Shown: positions 1-5,935 of the stretch, in pieces | Position numbering within the stretch: the first letter of the stretch is position 1 | Layout: every line of letters begins with the position of its first letter | Assembly (NCBI GenBank): GCA_937926105.1 | Contig: CALANS010000148.1 | Span: 1-7,960 of the forward strand | Source: an uncultured Actinomycetes bacterium | GTDB taxonomy: Bacteria; Actinomycetota; Actinomycetes; Mycobacteriales; Nakamurellaceae | Direction of reading: 5' to 3' | Length of the DNA: 7,960 nt | The notes under the pieces: generated by a model | Told to the model about the DNA's origin: nothing | Database searches by the model: none | Seen by the model: only the letters and a program-made list of their open reading frames with translations | Translations under genes and position numbers: made by a program

Positions 1-90
1 GGCCGCTTCGAGGTGTGTGGCGACGTGCTCGGCCAGCAGACGATTGCCTCCCCAGGCGATGAACACGGACTCGACGGCGCTATCGGACAT
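1..90 (-). CDS. 5' end of a leftward gene, possible TIR-like domain (partial)
   Basis: An open frame reads leftward from an ATG at 90-88 to the window edge, giving 30 residues that begin MSDSAVESVFIAWGGNRLLA. A short polar leader is followed by a hydrophobic strand (VFIAW, residues 9-13), a Gly-Gly-Asn turn and an amphipathic helix (about 17-30). That order resembles the first strand, loop and helix of TIR and TIR-like nucleotide-binding domains; this is inference from 30 residues, and the catalytic glutamate region would lie outside the window. No Shine-Dalgarno sequence precedes the ATG. A TACGTT hexamer (minus strand, 102-97) ends 6 bases before it, fitting a leaderless transcript. The gene is divergent from the phosphatase-fold gene at 251. 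That a gene starts here is fairly likely; its family is uncertain. Confidence 0.5.
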   Translation of the reverse strand, partial: MSDSAVESVFIAWGGNRLLAEHVATHLEAA

Positions 91-96
91 GTGCCC

Positions 97-102
97 AACG
101 TA
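97..102 (-). promoter_or_regulatory. candidate -10 box of the leftward gene at 90 (leaderless)
   Basis: On the minus strand the hexamer TACGTT fits the actinobacterial TAnnnT pattern. It ends 6 bases before the ATG at 90, so transcription would begin at or next to the start codon. No recognisable -35 box is present at the expected distance; a 14-base palindrome (121-134) covers that place instead. Confidence 0.3.
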
Positions 103-120
103 GCGAACGGCGCACGTGCC

Positions 121-134
121 CGGACGGCCGTCCG
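121..134. promoter_or_regulatory. perfect 14-bp palindrome, possible operator
   Basis: CGGACGGCCGTCCG is identical to its own reverse complement. It lies in the divergent control region, where the -35 element of the leftward gene would be, so a dimeric regulator bound here could control that gene. In DNA this rich in G and C, a short palindrome can also occur by chance. Confidence 0.3.
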
Positions 135-195
135 TGCCCCCATAAGAAGGGGCGTGCGCGGCCGCCGCGCGGTTCGGGCGACCGGGTCGAAGGGA

Positions 196-213
196 CGGAT
201 GCCACGGCATCCG
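196..213. promoter_or_regulatory. inverted repeat 8-2-8, possible operator
   Basis: The arms CGGATGCC (196-203) and GGCATCCG (206-213) are exact reverse complements separated by AC. The site lies 37 bases upstream of the ATG at 251 and just upstream of that gene's candidate -10 box at 236-241, a usual place for a regulator dimer. The spacer is too short for a good RNA hairpin loop, which favours a DNA-binding site over a terminator. Confidence 0.35.
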
Positions 214-235
214 CCCGCGGCATAGGAAGCACACG

Positions 236-241
236 TAATCT
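236..241 (+). promoter_or_regulatory. candidate -10 box of the phosphatase-fold gene
   Basis: TAATCT matches TATAAT at four of six positions and ends 9 bases before the ATG at 251, so the transcript would have almost no leader. This fits the lack of a convincing Shine-Dalgarno sequence (the nearest purine run, AGGAAG at 224-229, is too far away). No good -35 box is seen. Confidence 0.3.
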
Positions 242-250
242 GAGATCAGC

Positions 251-961
251 ATGAAGCTCATCTCGTACAACCTGCGCAAACATCGCGCCGCCGGCGAGCT
301 GACCGCGCTCGTTGACAGTCACGGCGCCGACCTGCTGTGTCTTCAGGAATGCGACACTGCCGACATCCCCGCGCAGATCGCGGGACTGCGCTTGGCCGAT
401 GTCACGCACCGCAATCGCCTGGGGCTTGCCGTGTACTACCGGATCAGCATGTACCGGCCGTTGGAGGTGCGCTCGATCGGCTTGAAGAAGTCGCTGCACG
501 ACCGCGTGCTCAAGCCGGCCGAAGAGCGGATGCTGGGCGTGCGGCTGCACGACATCGATCAGGGCCGCGACCTGGTGGTCGCCTCGTTCCACGCCGCGCC
601 GCTGACCGCCCTGAACTCGCTGCGTCGTCATCAGATCCGCACGGCACTGGACGAGCTGCACGAGGTCGGCAGCGGCCGGCTGCCGACGCTCATGGTGGGT
701 GACTACAACTATCCGGTGTTCAAGGAGAACCTCGGTCAGGCGATTCGGGAGCAGGGCTACGAGCTGACCCTCAGCGATGCGCGCACCTACACGCGCTATC
801 GGTATTTCCGCGGCCACTACGACTTCGCGACCTCGACCGGCTTCGACATCGATCACATCCGTACTCTTCCTCAGGGACTGAGCGACCACCTGCCGATCCT
901 CGTCACCGCGCGGATGAGCGCCCCGTCGGCTCGCACCCGTCCCGTGGACGCTGTAGCCTGA
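251..961 (+). CDS. endonuclease/exonuclease/phosphatase family protein
   Basis: A 236-residue protein with the metal-dependent phosphodiesterase fold shared by exonuclease III, DNase I and inositol phosphatases. The family's active-site blocks appear in order: SYNLRKH (Asn7), LQE (Glu33, metal ligand), SFH (His114), GDYN (Asp151 and Asn153), FDIDHI (Asp201) and SDHLPI (Asp212, His213). The catalytic set therefore looks complete. There is no signal peptide or membrane segment, so it should act in the cytoplasm. Its substrate cannot be read from sequence; at this length it could cleave nucleic acid or another phosphodiester. ATG 251 is the only sensible start because an in-frame TAA lies at 236-238. 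The gene is followed after 32 bases by a small membrane protein, probably in the same transcript. Confidence 0.9.
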   Translation: MKLISYNLRKHRAAGELTALVDSHGADLLCLQECDTADIPAQIAGLRLADVTHRNRLGLAVYYRISMYRPLEVRSIGLKKSLHDRVLKPAEERMLGVRLHDIDQGRDLVVASFHAAPLTALNSLRRHQIRTALDELHEVGSGRLPTLMVGDYNYPVFKENLGQAIREQGYELTLSDARTYTRYRYFRGHYDFATSTGFDIDHIRTLPQGLSDHLPILVTARMSAPSARTRPVDAVA

Positions 962-993
962 GAGTGCGCACCGGTTCGCCTGGAAGGAAAAGC

Positions 994-1170
994 ATGTTCA
1001 TCCTCTGCTTCGTACTGTTCGTGGCGGGATTCGCCTGCTTCGGCTACGCCCCGTTCGTCGACGGATGGCAGTCGCTCGTCTTCGTGCTGGGTCTGCTGCT
1101 GGTGTCCACCGCCATCGGCATCCCGATGCACAAGTCACGGCACGATCACAAGACCGGACAGCTTCCCTGA
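994..1170 (+). CDS. small two-helix membrane protein, unknown function
   Basis: A 58-residue protein made almost wholly of two hydrophobic segments (about residues 2-20 and 28-44) joined by a short loop with FVDGW, and ending in a polar tail rich in His, Lys and Arg (residues 46-54). It should sit in the cytoplasmic membrane as a hairpin. The start at ATG 994 is preferred because AAGGA at 984-988 lies 5 bases upstream. A longer reading from GTG 964 adds ten polar residues and lacks such a site. It lies 32 bases downstream of the phosphatase-fold gene and is closed by a strong hairpin 6 bases after its stop, so it is probably the last gene of that transcript. I do not recognise the family; no function is proposed. 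Confidence 0.75.
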   Translation: MFILCFVLFVAGFACFGYAPFVDGWQSLVFVLGLLLVSTAIGIPMHKSRHDHKTGQLP

Positions 1171-1176
1171 ACTTCG

Positions 1177-1222
1177 AACGACGATGCCGGGCGCCCATGA
1201 GGGTGCCCGGCATCGTCGTTTC
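1177..1222 (+). terminator. rho-independent-type terminator after the small membrane gene
   Basis: A 20-base arm (1177-1196) pairs with 1201-1220 around a four-base ATGA loop, with a single G-U wobble. The right arm ends in TT and is followed by TCT, a short T-rich tail as is usual in high-GC actinobacteria. It starts 6 bases after the stop codon of the 58-residue gene. Confidence 0.85.
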
Positions 1223-1294
1223 TACGACGGATCGTGGGACAGATCACGCGCGAGCCCACCTACCGCCGATGCGGGGCGTGTGATGGCCCACCTC

Positions 1295-1333
1295 AGACGA
1301 GCGGCCCCTGGGTTTCCCAGGGGCCGCTCGTCT
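1295..1333 (-). terminator. perfect hairpin terminator of the leftward genes, probably bidirectional
   Basis: Eighteen-base arms at 1295-1312 and 1316-1333 pair perfectly around a TTT loop. It lies 21 bases beyond the stop codon of the leftward LPXTG gene (1355). T-tracts are poor on both sides, so the stem itself must carry the effect. With the hairpin at 1177 it insulates the two convergent units from each other. Confidence 0.8.
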
Positions 1334-1340
1334 TGCGTCT

Positions 1341-1360
1341 CAGTTCAGCTCAGTTCAGCC
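1341..1360. repeat. two-copy tandem 10-mer at the end of the LPXTG gene
   Basis: CAGTTCAGCT is followed directly by CAGTTCAGCC, differing only in the last base. The pair spans the stop codon (1355-1357) of the leftward gene and leads towards the terminator. It may be a small duplication; no function is implied. Confidence 0.6.
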
Positions 1361-1921
1361 GCGAGCCTGCTTGCGGTTGCGGCGGACACTGGCGGCGACG
1401 GTGAACGCGCCGCCGGCGAGGACGAGAGCCCCACCGCCGATCCAGAAGCCGAGCAGCTGGCTGCTGTCCATGCCGGTGACGGGCAGCACGGTGCCGCCAC
1501 CGCCCGAGGCGGCAGCGACCGACGCGCTAGCGGTGCCGCCAGCCGAGGTGGCCGACACCGCGGCGATGTTGTAGGTACCCGACGCATCGGACGGGAAGGC
1601 AAGCGAAACAGCGGCGAGGGCGCCGTCAGAAGTCGACGTAGCCGTTCCGCTGGCGGTCGAGACAGCGAACTTCACGAAGCCGATCTTGACGTTGGCTCCG
1701 TCTTCGCCCGTGACCGTGATCGTGACGTTCTCATTGGCCGAGAAGGTGCCTGCACCGCACGAGAAGTCCACGGTGCCGCCAGGCGTGATCGTTGCTGGGG
1801 AGATCGAACACGCGTTGGATGGCGGGTAGATAGTCGCGGCCTGTGCCGCAGCCGGGGCGAGGAACGCAGCGCCAGCCGCGATCGACGCGATGACACCCGC
1901 TTTGAGCAACTTATTCTTCAT
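1355..1921 (-). CDS. small LPXTG-anchored cell-wall surface protein
   Basis: A 188-residue secreted protein. Residues 1-29 form a signal peptide: Lys-rich start, hydrophobic core and a likely cut after AQA (near 28). The mature part (about 30-138) is rich in Thr, Ser, Ala, Gly and Val with alternating strands, and has Cys38 and Cys55, which could form a disulfide; this suggests a single Ig-like beta domain (inference). A Gly-rich spacer leads to LPVTG (146-150), a hydrophobic segment (about 157-178) and a basic tail RRNRK: a classic sortase sorting signal. Sortase would cut between Thr and Gly and join the protein to the wall. ATG 1921 is chosen over upstream starts because the signal peptide begins there and AGAAAG stands 8 bases before it. 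A promoter candidate lies at 2011-2039. Its binding partner is unknown. Confidence 0.88.
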   Translation of the reverse strand: MKNKLLKAGVIASIAAGAAFLAPAAAQAATIYPPSNACSISPATITPGGTVDFSCGAGTFSANENVTITVTGEDGANVKIGFVKFAVSTASGTATSTSDGALAAVSLAFPSDASGTYNIAAVSATSAGGTASASVAAASGGGGTVLPVTGMDSSQLLGFWIGGGALVLAGGAFTVAASVRRNRKQARG

Positions 1922-1937
1922 GCCGATACTTTCTGGG

Positions 1938-1956
1938 GAGGCCCTGAGGAGGGCTC
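1938..1956 (-). other. weak stem-loop in the leader of the LPXTG gene
   Basis: On the minus strand GAGCCCT can pair with AGGGCCTC around a CCTC loop, with one bulged base. It lies just upstream of the ribosome binding region, so it could affect translation or mRNA stability, or end some read-through from the DUF4012 gene. The stem is short and may not matter. Confidence 0.2.
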
Positions 1957-2010
1957 GATGGGGAAATTGAGAGGACACCACGTCCACGCTGCGATGCTCC
2001 CCCGCGACTC

Positions 2011-2039
2011 ATACTATGCAGTCGGGCAACTCACAGCAA
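2011..2039 (-). promoter_or_regulatory. candidate promoter of the LPXTG gene
   Basis: On the minus strand TTGCTG (2039-2034) and TAGTAT (2016-2011) are separated by exactly 17 bases; they match the -35 and -10 consensus at 3 and 4 of 6 positions. The -10 box overlaps the TAG stop codon of the DUF4012 gene. The start site would fall near 2004, giving a leader of about 80 bases. This would let the surface protein be made apart from the upstream gene. Confidence 0.42.
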
Positions 2040-3807
2040 CCGGTTGGGTGTGACCAGAGTTAACAGTGGGAGTCGATTCGATGTCGAGTTCTGGCGAGGG
2101 AGCACCCGTGATCAGCCCACTGAACGTGGCAGAAGCAGACTGGCCCGGCTTCAGATCGAAGGTGAACGTCAGCACCTGGCGGCCGTCATGCGTCCCCCCA
2201 CCGAAACCCTTGTGCGTGCTGAGGGCGGCCTTCTGCAGCTGGAAGCCCTTCGGCAGGTACACATAGCCAATCGTGCGGGAAGTGCCGGGAGAGACCCCGT
2301 AGACGCCTCCTCCGGTGATGTATTCCGGAAGGGATGCCGCATCCTCGGGAGCTGCGTTGGTGAGCTTGATGGTCAGCGTGGCTGTGCCCGAGGTCGTCGA
2401 GCCTGCCGAGCTGCAGCCTTGCCAGCCGACCTGAACGTCGTCGCGCAGGTAGTAGTCCATCTTCGAACCGGTGCCATCGTTGAGGTAGACCCCGAATCGG
2501 GTGCCCGTGCGATCCGATACAGGAAGGCCACCGGCAAGCGTGGTGTCGGCAAGGATCTTTTGGTCGCTGGGATGGGCGCTCCACAGCAGCAGTCGTCGCT
2601 CGTCGCCGGCCCGGGTGAGTGCCTGTACGAGCTCCGCCGGTTGCGCGCGACCGTCCGAGAGCGCCTGGAACACGGCAGCCGCCGCCGACGCGAAGAACGC
2701 GTCCTGCTCGCGTGGATCCTCGTACCGCAGGTAGACGCCGTTGAGCAGCAGCGAGACCGCATTCTTGCTGCTCAGCAGCTCACCGGACGGGAGCTTCACC
2801 GGCCCCGTCGCCTGGAGGAGGTACGACAGCGCGACAGGGTCGAGCGAGACGACGCCGTCGACCTTCTGCCCGTCGTGTTCGCGCGCCCACATCTCGCGCG
2901 CGATCTTCCCCGTCAAGGCGAAGTCGGGGACCAGAGTGACGTTCTGCATCCACTGCGCCGGGCGCTCACCGTAGATGCCGAGGATCTCCTTGCTCAACGG
3001 AACGACGGGCTTGTCGTAGCGCGGGAATCCACCTGACGAGTCCTGGGCGGCCATTGTCATCGTTCCGTGGTCGGTGTGGATGAGTGCCATTGCTCCGCTG
3101 ATGCCACCGAGTGAGCGCAGTTCGGCGTTGTTCTGGAAGATCACGAGGTAGTTCCGTGGCCCATCCGCGCCGAGCATCGGCGGCAGGAGTGTCGTGGTCC
3201 GAACAAGAACTTCCGCGGCGGTCTCGGTCTCGCCGAAGAGTGCGCTCACCTGGTCCACGGCGTCGCGCAATGGCGCGACCAGGGGACGCCTCTTGATCGC
3301 ATCCACGGAAGCCGCAGCCTCACCGATCTGCATCGCACCCGTGGCCGCAGCCGCACGGATCGACGTGAACGCCGACAGATTGATGGCACCACCCGTCGGC
3401 TGGAGCGAGTTCAGCTTGAAAGATGCGGCCACGTCGGCGAGTGGTCGGAGTGCTTTGCCTGCGACATCATCCACGGCCGCGGCAAGTGTTGAGACGGCGT
3501 GCAATTGCGGGCCTACCCACGGCAGTCCCTCGGCGAGCCTCCAGATTGGGTCGGATGTCAGCGATCGAGCCGCGGACGTGTCGTGGGTGAGCCGCGTGAT
3601 TGCGGCGGATGCCTTGGCCGGGTCGGAGATGTCGGCCTTCGCGACGGACGCAGTTGTTTCGACCTTACGCAGATGTCCGTACGCGAGGTACCCACGTACA
3701 GCAACCCAGGTCGTAGCCATGATCGCGGCCACCAGCAGCGCCGCCAACACCCACGCGACGACGACTCCGACAGTGTTGGCGGGGCGCGGCAAGGCAGGTC
3801 GGTTCAC
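2014..3807 (-). CDS. DUF4012 domain-containing membrane-anchored protein
   Basis: A 597-residue protein with a short basic N-terminus, one membrane helix (about residues 12-36) and a large domain that should face outward. Blocks typical of DUF4012 are visible: RNYLVIFQNNAELRSLGG (218-235), NVTLVPDFALTG (289-300) and VDGVVSLDPVALSYLL (316-331). The rest is a beta-rich C-terminal part (about 435-590) with two Cys (465, 594). DUF4012 proteins are often found near polysaccharide genes in actinobacteria, but their biochemical role is not established. The start is a GTG at 3807-3805, chosen because the membrane helix follows at once and TAGAGT lies 7 bases upstream; no Shine-Dalgarno sequence is present. 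It lies 73 bases after fcl, with a hairpin between, and 92 bases before the LPXTG gene. It might help handle or attach the glycan (inference). Confidence 0.88.
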   Translation of the reverse strand: MNRPALPRPANTVGVVVAWVLAALLVAAIMATTWVAVRGYLAYGHLRKVETTASVAKADISDPAKASAAITRLTHDTSAARSLTSDPIWRLAEGLPWVGPQLHAVSTLAAAVDDVAGKALRPLADVAASFKLNSLQPTGGAINLSAFTSIRAAAATGAMQIGEAAASVDAIKRRPLVAPLRDAVDQVSALFGETETAAEVLVRTTTLLPPMLGADGPRNYLVIFQNNAELRSLGGISGAMALIHTDHGTMTMAAQDSSGGFPRYDKPVVPLSKEILGIYGERPAQWMQNVTLVPDFALTGKIAREMWAREHDGQKVDGVVSLDPVALSYLLQATGPVKLPSGELLSSKNAVSLLLNGVYLRYEDPREQDAFFASAAAAVFQALSDGRAQPAELVQALTRAGDERRLLLWSAHPSDQKILADTTLAGGLPVSDRTGTRFGVYLNDGTGSKMDYYLRDDVQVGWQGCSSAGSTTSGTATLTIKLTNAAPEDAASLPEYITGGGVYGVSPGTSRTIGYVYLPKGFQLQKAALSTHKGFGGGTHDGRQVLTFTFDLKPGQSASATFSGLITGAPSPELDIESTPTVNSGHTQPVAVSCPTA

Positions 3808-3814
3808 CCGGACA

Positions 3815-3820
3815 ACTCTA
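3815..3820 (-). promoter_or_regulatory. candidate -10 box of the DUF4012 gene (leaderless)
   Basis: On the minus strand TAGAGT fits TAnnnT and stands 7 bases before the GTG start, so transcription would begin at or beside the start codon. This fits the absence of a ribosome binding site. No strong -35 box lies 16-18 bases upstream. Confidence 0.35.
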
Positions 3821-3844
3821 GGCGAACGTCCTCAAGGCAAGTCT

Positions 3845-3864
3845 GTGAGCGGCGTGCCGCTCAC
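3845..3864 (-). terminator. stem-loop between fcl and the DUF4012 gene
   Basis: Perfect 8-base arms (3845-3852 and 3857-3864) enclose a four-base loop, 17 bases after the fcl stop codon. On the minus strand the following bases, AGACTTGCCTTG, are only mildly T-rich. It may end or attenuate the wcaI-gmd-fcl transcript before the DUF4012 gene. Confidence 0.5.
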
Positions 3865-3880
3865 CCACGAGCTGCGACCC

Positions 3881-4861
3881 TCAACCTCGTATCACATCGA
3901 CATGGTCGCGATACCAAGCAACCGTCCGCCGCAGGCCTTCCTCCAAGCCGATCTTCGACGTCCATCCCGACTTCGCTAGCTTCGACACGTCGAGGAGCTT
4001 CTGAGGAGTGCCGTCTGGCTTGGAGGTGTCCCACTTTGTAAAACCGCTATAACCAACGACGCTCGCGATCGTTTCGGCGATCTCACGGATGGTGATGTCT
4101 GATCCAGTCCCGACATTGACCTGCTCCGGACCGTCATAGTGCTCCATAAGGTACAGAACGGCATCAGCCATGTCGTCCGCATGCAGGAATTCTCGACGGG
4201 GGGTGCCCGAACCCCAGTTCGTCACCGATGTGGCAAGCGACTTGACTGCATCGTCGTACCGTCGGATCAAGGCAGGGAGCACATGCGATCCGCTCGTGGA
4301 GAAGTTATCGTTCGGGCCGTACAGGTTCGTCGGCATGGCGGAGATCCATGGCAGCCCGTATTGCCTGCGCACTGCTTGAGTCTGCATGATGCCGGAGATC
4401 TTGGCGATCGCATAGGCATCGTTGGTCGGTTCGAGGTGACCGGTCAGCAGCGAATCCTCGCGAATCGGCTGCTCGGCGAACTTCGGGTAGATGCAGGACG
4501 AGCCAAGGAAGAGCACGCGCTCCACATCATTCTCGAGCGCGGCGTCGAGCACGTTCACCTGAATGCGCATGTTGTCGCTCAAGAAATCGACGGGATAGGT
4601 GCTGTTCGCGAGTATGCCACCGACCTTGGCCGCAGCCAGTACCAGGTATCTCGGCTTGATCTCGCTCATGTAGGCGAAGACCGCGTTACGGTCCCTGAGG
4701 TCAAGCTCTGCAGACGTCTTGCCCACGATATGCTCGAAGCCTGAGGCTTCAAGTTTGCGTCGTATTGCGGAGCCGACCAACCCTCGATGGCCAGCGACGT
4801 AGAAAGTCGCGTCTCGGTCGAGAGCCACTGGTTCGTATGAGACTCCATCGGAGGCGATCAT
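3881..4861 (-). CDS. fcl: GDP-L-fucose synthase
   Basis: A 326-residue NADPH-dependent epimerase/reductase. It converts GDP-4-keto-6-deoxy-D-mannose, made by Gmd, to GDP-L-fucose in the cytoplasm by 3,5-epimerisation and 4-reduction. The NADP-binding loop GHRGLVG is at 24-30, the catalytic block GSSCIYP at 120-126 gives Ser121 and Cys123, and YAIAK gives Tyr150 and Lys154. His193 is in GSHV. These line up, with a constant offset of 14, with Ser107, Cys109, Tyr136, Lys140 and His179 of the E. coli enzyme as I recall them. About 15 extra N-terminal residues explain the offset. ATG 4861 is chosen because GGAGG lies 5 bases upstream; the longer frame from 4984 lies inside gmd. Its ATG overlaps the gmd stop (ATGA), so translation is probably coupled. 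The active site appears complete. Confidence 0.96.
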   Translation of the reverse strand: MIASDGVSYEPVALDRDATFYVAGHRGLVGSAIRRKLEASGFEHIVGKTSAELDLRDRNAVFAYMSEIKPRYLVLAAAKVGGILANSTYPVDFLSDNMRIQVNVLDAALENDVERVLFLGSSCIYPKFAEQPIREDSLLTGHLEPTNDAYAIAKISGIMQTQAVRRQYGLPWISAMPTNLYGPNDNFSTSGSHVLPALIRRYDDAVKSLATSVTNWGSGTPRREFLHADDMADAVLYLMEHYDGPEQVNVGTGSDITIREIAETIASVVGYSGFTKWDTSKPDGTPQKLLDVSKLAKSGWTSKIGLEEGLRRTVAWYRDHVDVIRG

Positions 4862-5889
4862 TCTGACCTCCAGGATGCCAGATCGACCTGGTCGATCCAT
4901 GGTTGCCCAGCGTGCTTCAGCACCTTGATGTCGGCTTCGACCATAAGCGCGGCGAGTGCCCGCCCATCGACGGTTGGCACCCACCCCAGCCGGTCCCGTG
5001 CTTTGGACGCATCACCGATCAGAGCATCGACCTCCGTCGGCCGCAGGTATCGCTCGTCGAAGCGAACGTGATCTTGCCAGTTCAGGCCGACGTGCCCGAA
5101 CGCGATCTCGACGAACTCCCGAACCGTGATCCCGAGCCCGGTAGCCAGCACATAGTCATCCGGCTCGTCAGCCTGCAGCATCCGCCACATCCCTTCCACA
5201 TACTCGGCCGCATATCCCCAGTCGCGGATGGCGTCGATATTGCCAAGGTATACGTGGTCTTGTCGGCCCGCCTTGATAGCTGCGACCGCACGGGTGATCT
5301 TGCGGGTGACGAATGTCTGGCCGCGCCGCGGGGATTCATGGTTGAAGAGGATGCCATTCACTGCGAACATTCCGTATGCTTCGCGGTAATTTCTGGTGAT
5401 CCAGTAGCTGTAGAGTTTTGCGGCGGCATACGGTGACCGAGGGTGAAAGGAAGTCTTCTCACTCTGCGGAGGAGGTGTTGCCCCGTATAACTCAGAGGAT
5501 GACGCTTGGTAGAAGCGAGTCTTGATGCCAGATAACCGAACTGCTTCGAGCATTCGGACGGTTCCGGTTCCGGTCGTGTCTGCCGTGTGTTCTGGCTCAT
5601 CAAATGATACTCGAACGTGTGACTGCGCTCCAAGGTTATAGACCTCGTCGGGGTCTATCTTGGCGAGAAGGGTTACAAGGCGAGCGCCGTCGCTGAGATC
5701 CCCATAATGTAAGAATAGTCGAGCATGTGGATCATGAGGATCGACATAGAGGTGATCGATCCGAGTGGTATTGAATGTTGAAGCGCGGCGAATCAAACCG
5801 TGCACCTCGTAGCCCTTTAGCAGCAGAAGCTCCGCCAGGTAGGAGCCGTCTTGTCCCGTGATTCCGGTTATGAGTGCGCGTTTGACCAC
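4858..5889 (-). CDS. gmd: GDP-mannose 4,6-dehydratase
   Basis: A 343-residue short-chain dehydrogenase-type enzyme that removes water from GDP-D-mannose to give GDP-4-keto-6-deoxy-D-mannose, the first step to GDP-L-fucose. Visible motifs: TGITGQDG (8-15, dinucleotide-binding), LIRRAS (32-37), SSSELYG (130-136) with catalytic Ser131 and Glu133, RSPYAAAK (151-158) with Tyr154 and Lys158, and [10 protein letters not shown] (181-190), all standard for the family. Length is close to the usual 340-370. The start is GTG 5889, preceded by AGAAGG five bases upstream. It follows wcaI by 46 bases and overlaps fcl by 4, so all three are probably one operon. Base content is uneven: hand counts give 26/60 GC at 5701-5760 but 37/60 at 5041-5100, so the N-terminal half looks more foreign. 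GDP-mannose must come from genes outside the window. Confidence 0.97.
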   Translation of the reverse strand: MVKRALITGITGQDGSYLAELLLLKGYEVHGLIRRASTFNTTRIDHLYVDPHDPHARLFLHYGDLSDGARLVTLLAKIDPDEVYNLGAQSHVRVSFDEPEHTADTTGTGTVRMLEAVRLSGIKTRFYQASSSELYGATPPPQSEKTSFHPRSPYAAAKLYSYWITRNYREAYGMFAVNGILFNHESPRRGQTFVTRKITRAVAAIKAGRQDHVYLGNIDAIRDWGYAAEYVEGMWRMLQADEPDDYVLATGLGITVREFVEIAFGHVGLNWQDHVRFDERYLRPTEVDALIGDASKARDRLGWVPTVDGRALAALMVEADIKVLKHAGQPWIDQVDLASWRSE

Positions 5890-5921
5890 GAGTACCTTCT
5901 AGATCGCCTAACTGTTGATGA

Positions 5922-5935
5922 GCTTGAATTTAAGC
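5922..5935. promoter_or_regulatory. AT-rich imperfect palindrome between wcaI and gmd
   Basis: GCTTGAATTTAAGC pairs with its reverse complement at 12 of 14 positions, centred on AATT. It occupies the short gap between the wcaI stop and the gmd start, in unusually AT-rich surroundings. It could be an operator or a remnant of a junction where DNA was joined; chance is also possible. Confidence 0.22.

Noticed and set aside
136..153. GCCCC / GGGGC stem around an eight-base loop as a terminator
   Set aside because: Only five base pairs, no T-tract, and it lies between divergent genes where no transcript ends.
80..889. Leftward open frame of 269 codons opposite the phosphatase-fold gene
   Set aside because: It mirrors a gene with a complete set of family motifs, and its translation is rich in Arg, Val and Ala without domain features; an antisense shadow in high-GC DNA.
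964..993. GTG 964 as start of the small membrane protein
   Set aside because: It lies 2 bases after the upstream stop without a ribosome site, and the AAGGA at 984-988 serves ATG 994.
1922..1987. A longer N-terminus for the LPXTG protein starting at 1987
   Set aside because: It would put 22 residues before a typical signal peptide that begins at ATG 1921.
1184..2053. Rightward open frame of 289 codons
   Set aside because: It begins inside the terminator hairpin at 1177, crosses a second hairpin, and lies opposite the LPXTG gene; the Arg- and Gly-rich translation shows no fold.
2044..3036. Rightward open frame of 330 codons opposite the DUF4012 gene
   Set aside because: The other strand carries clear DUF4012 blocks and a membrane helix; this frame is a shadow.
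4862..4984. A longer N-terminus for fcl starting at 4984
   Set aside because: The added 41 residues lie within gmd in another frame, do not look like the family, and GGAGG points to ATG 4861.
4139..5436. Rightward frames (4139-4744 and 4903-5436) opposite fcl and gmd
   Set aside because: Both lie opposite enzymes with all catalytic motifs intact and show no recognisable domain.
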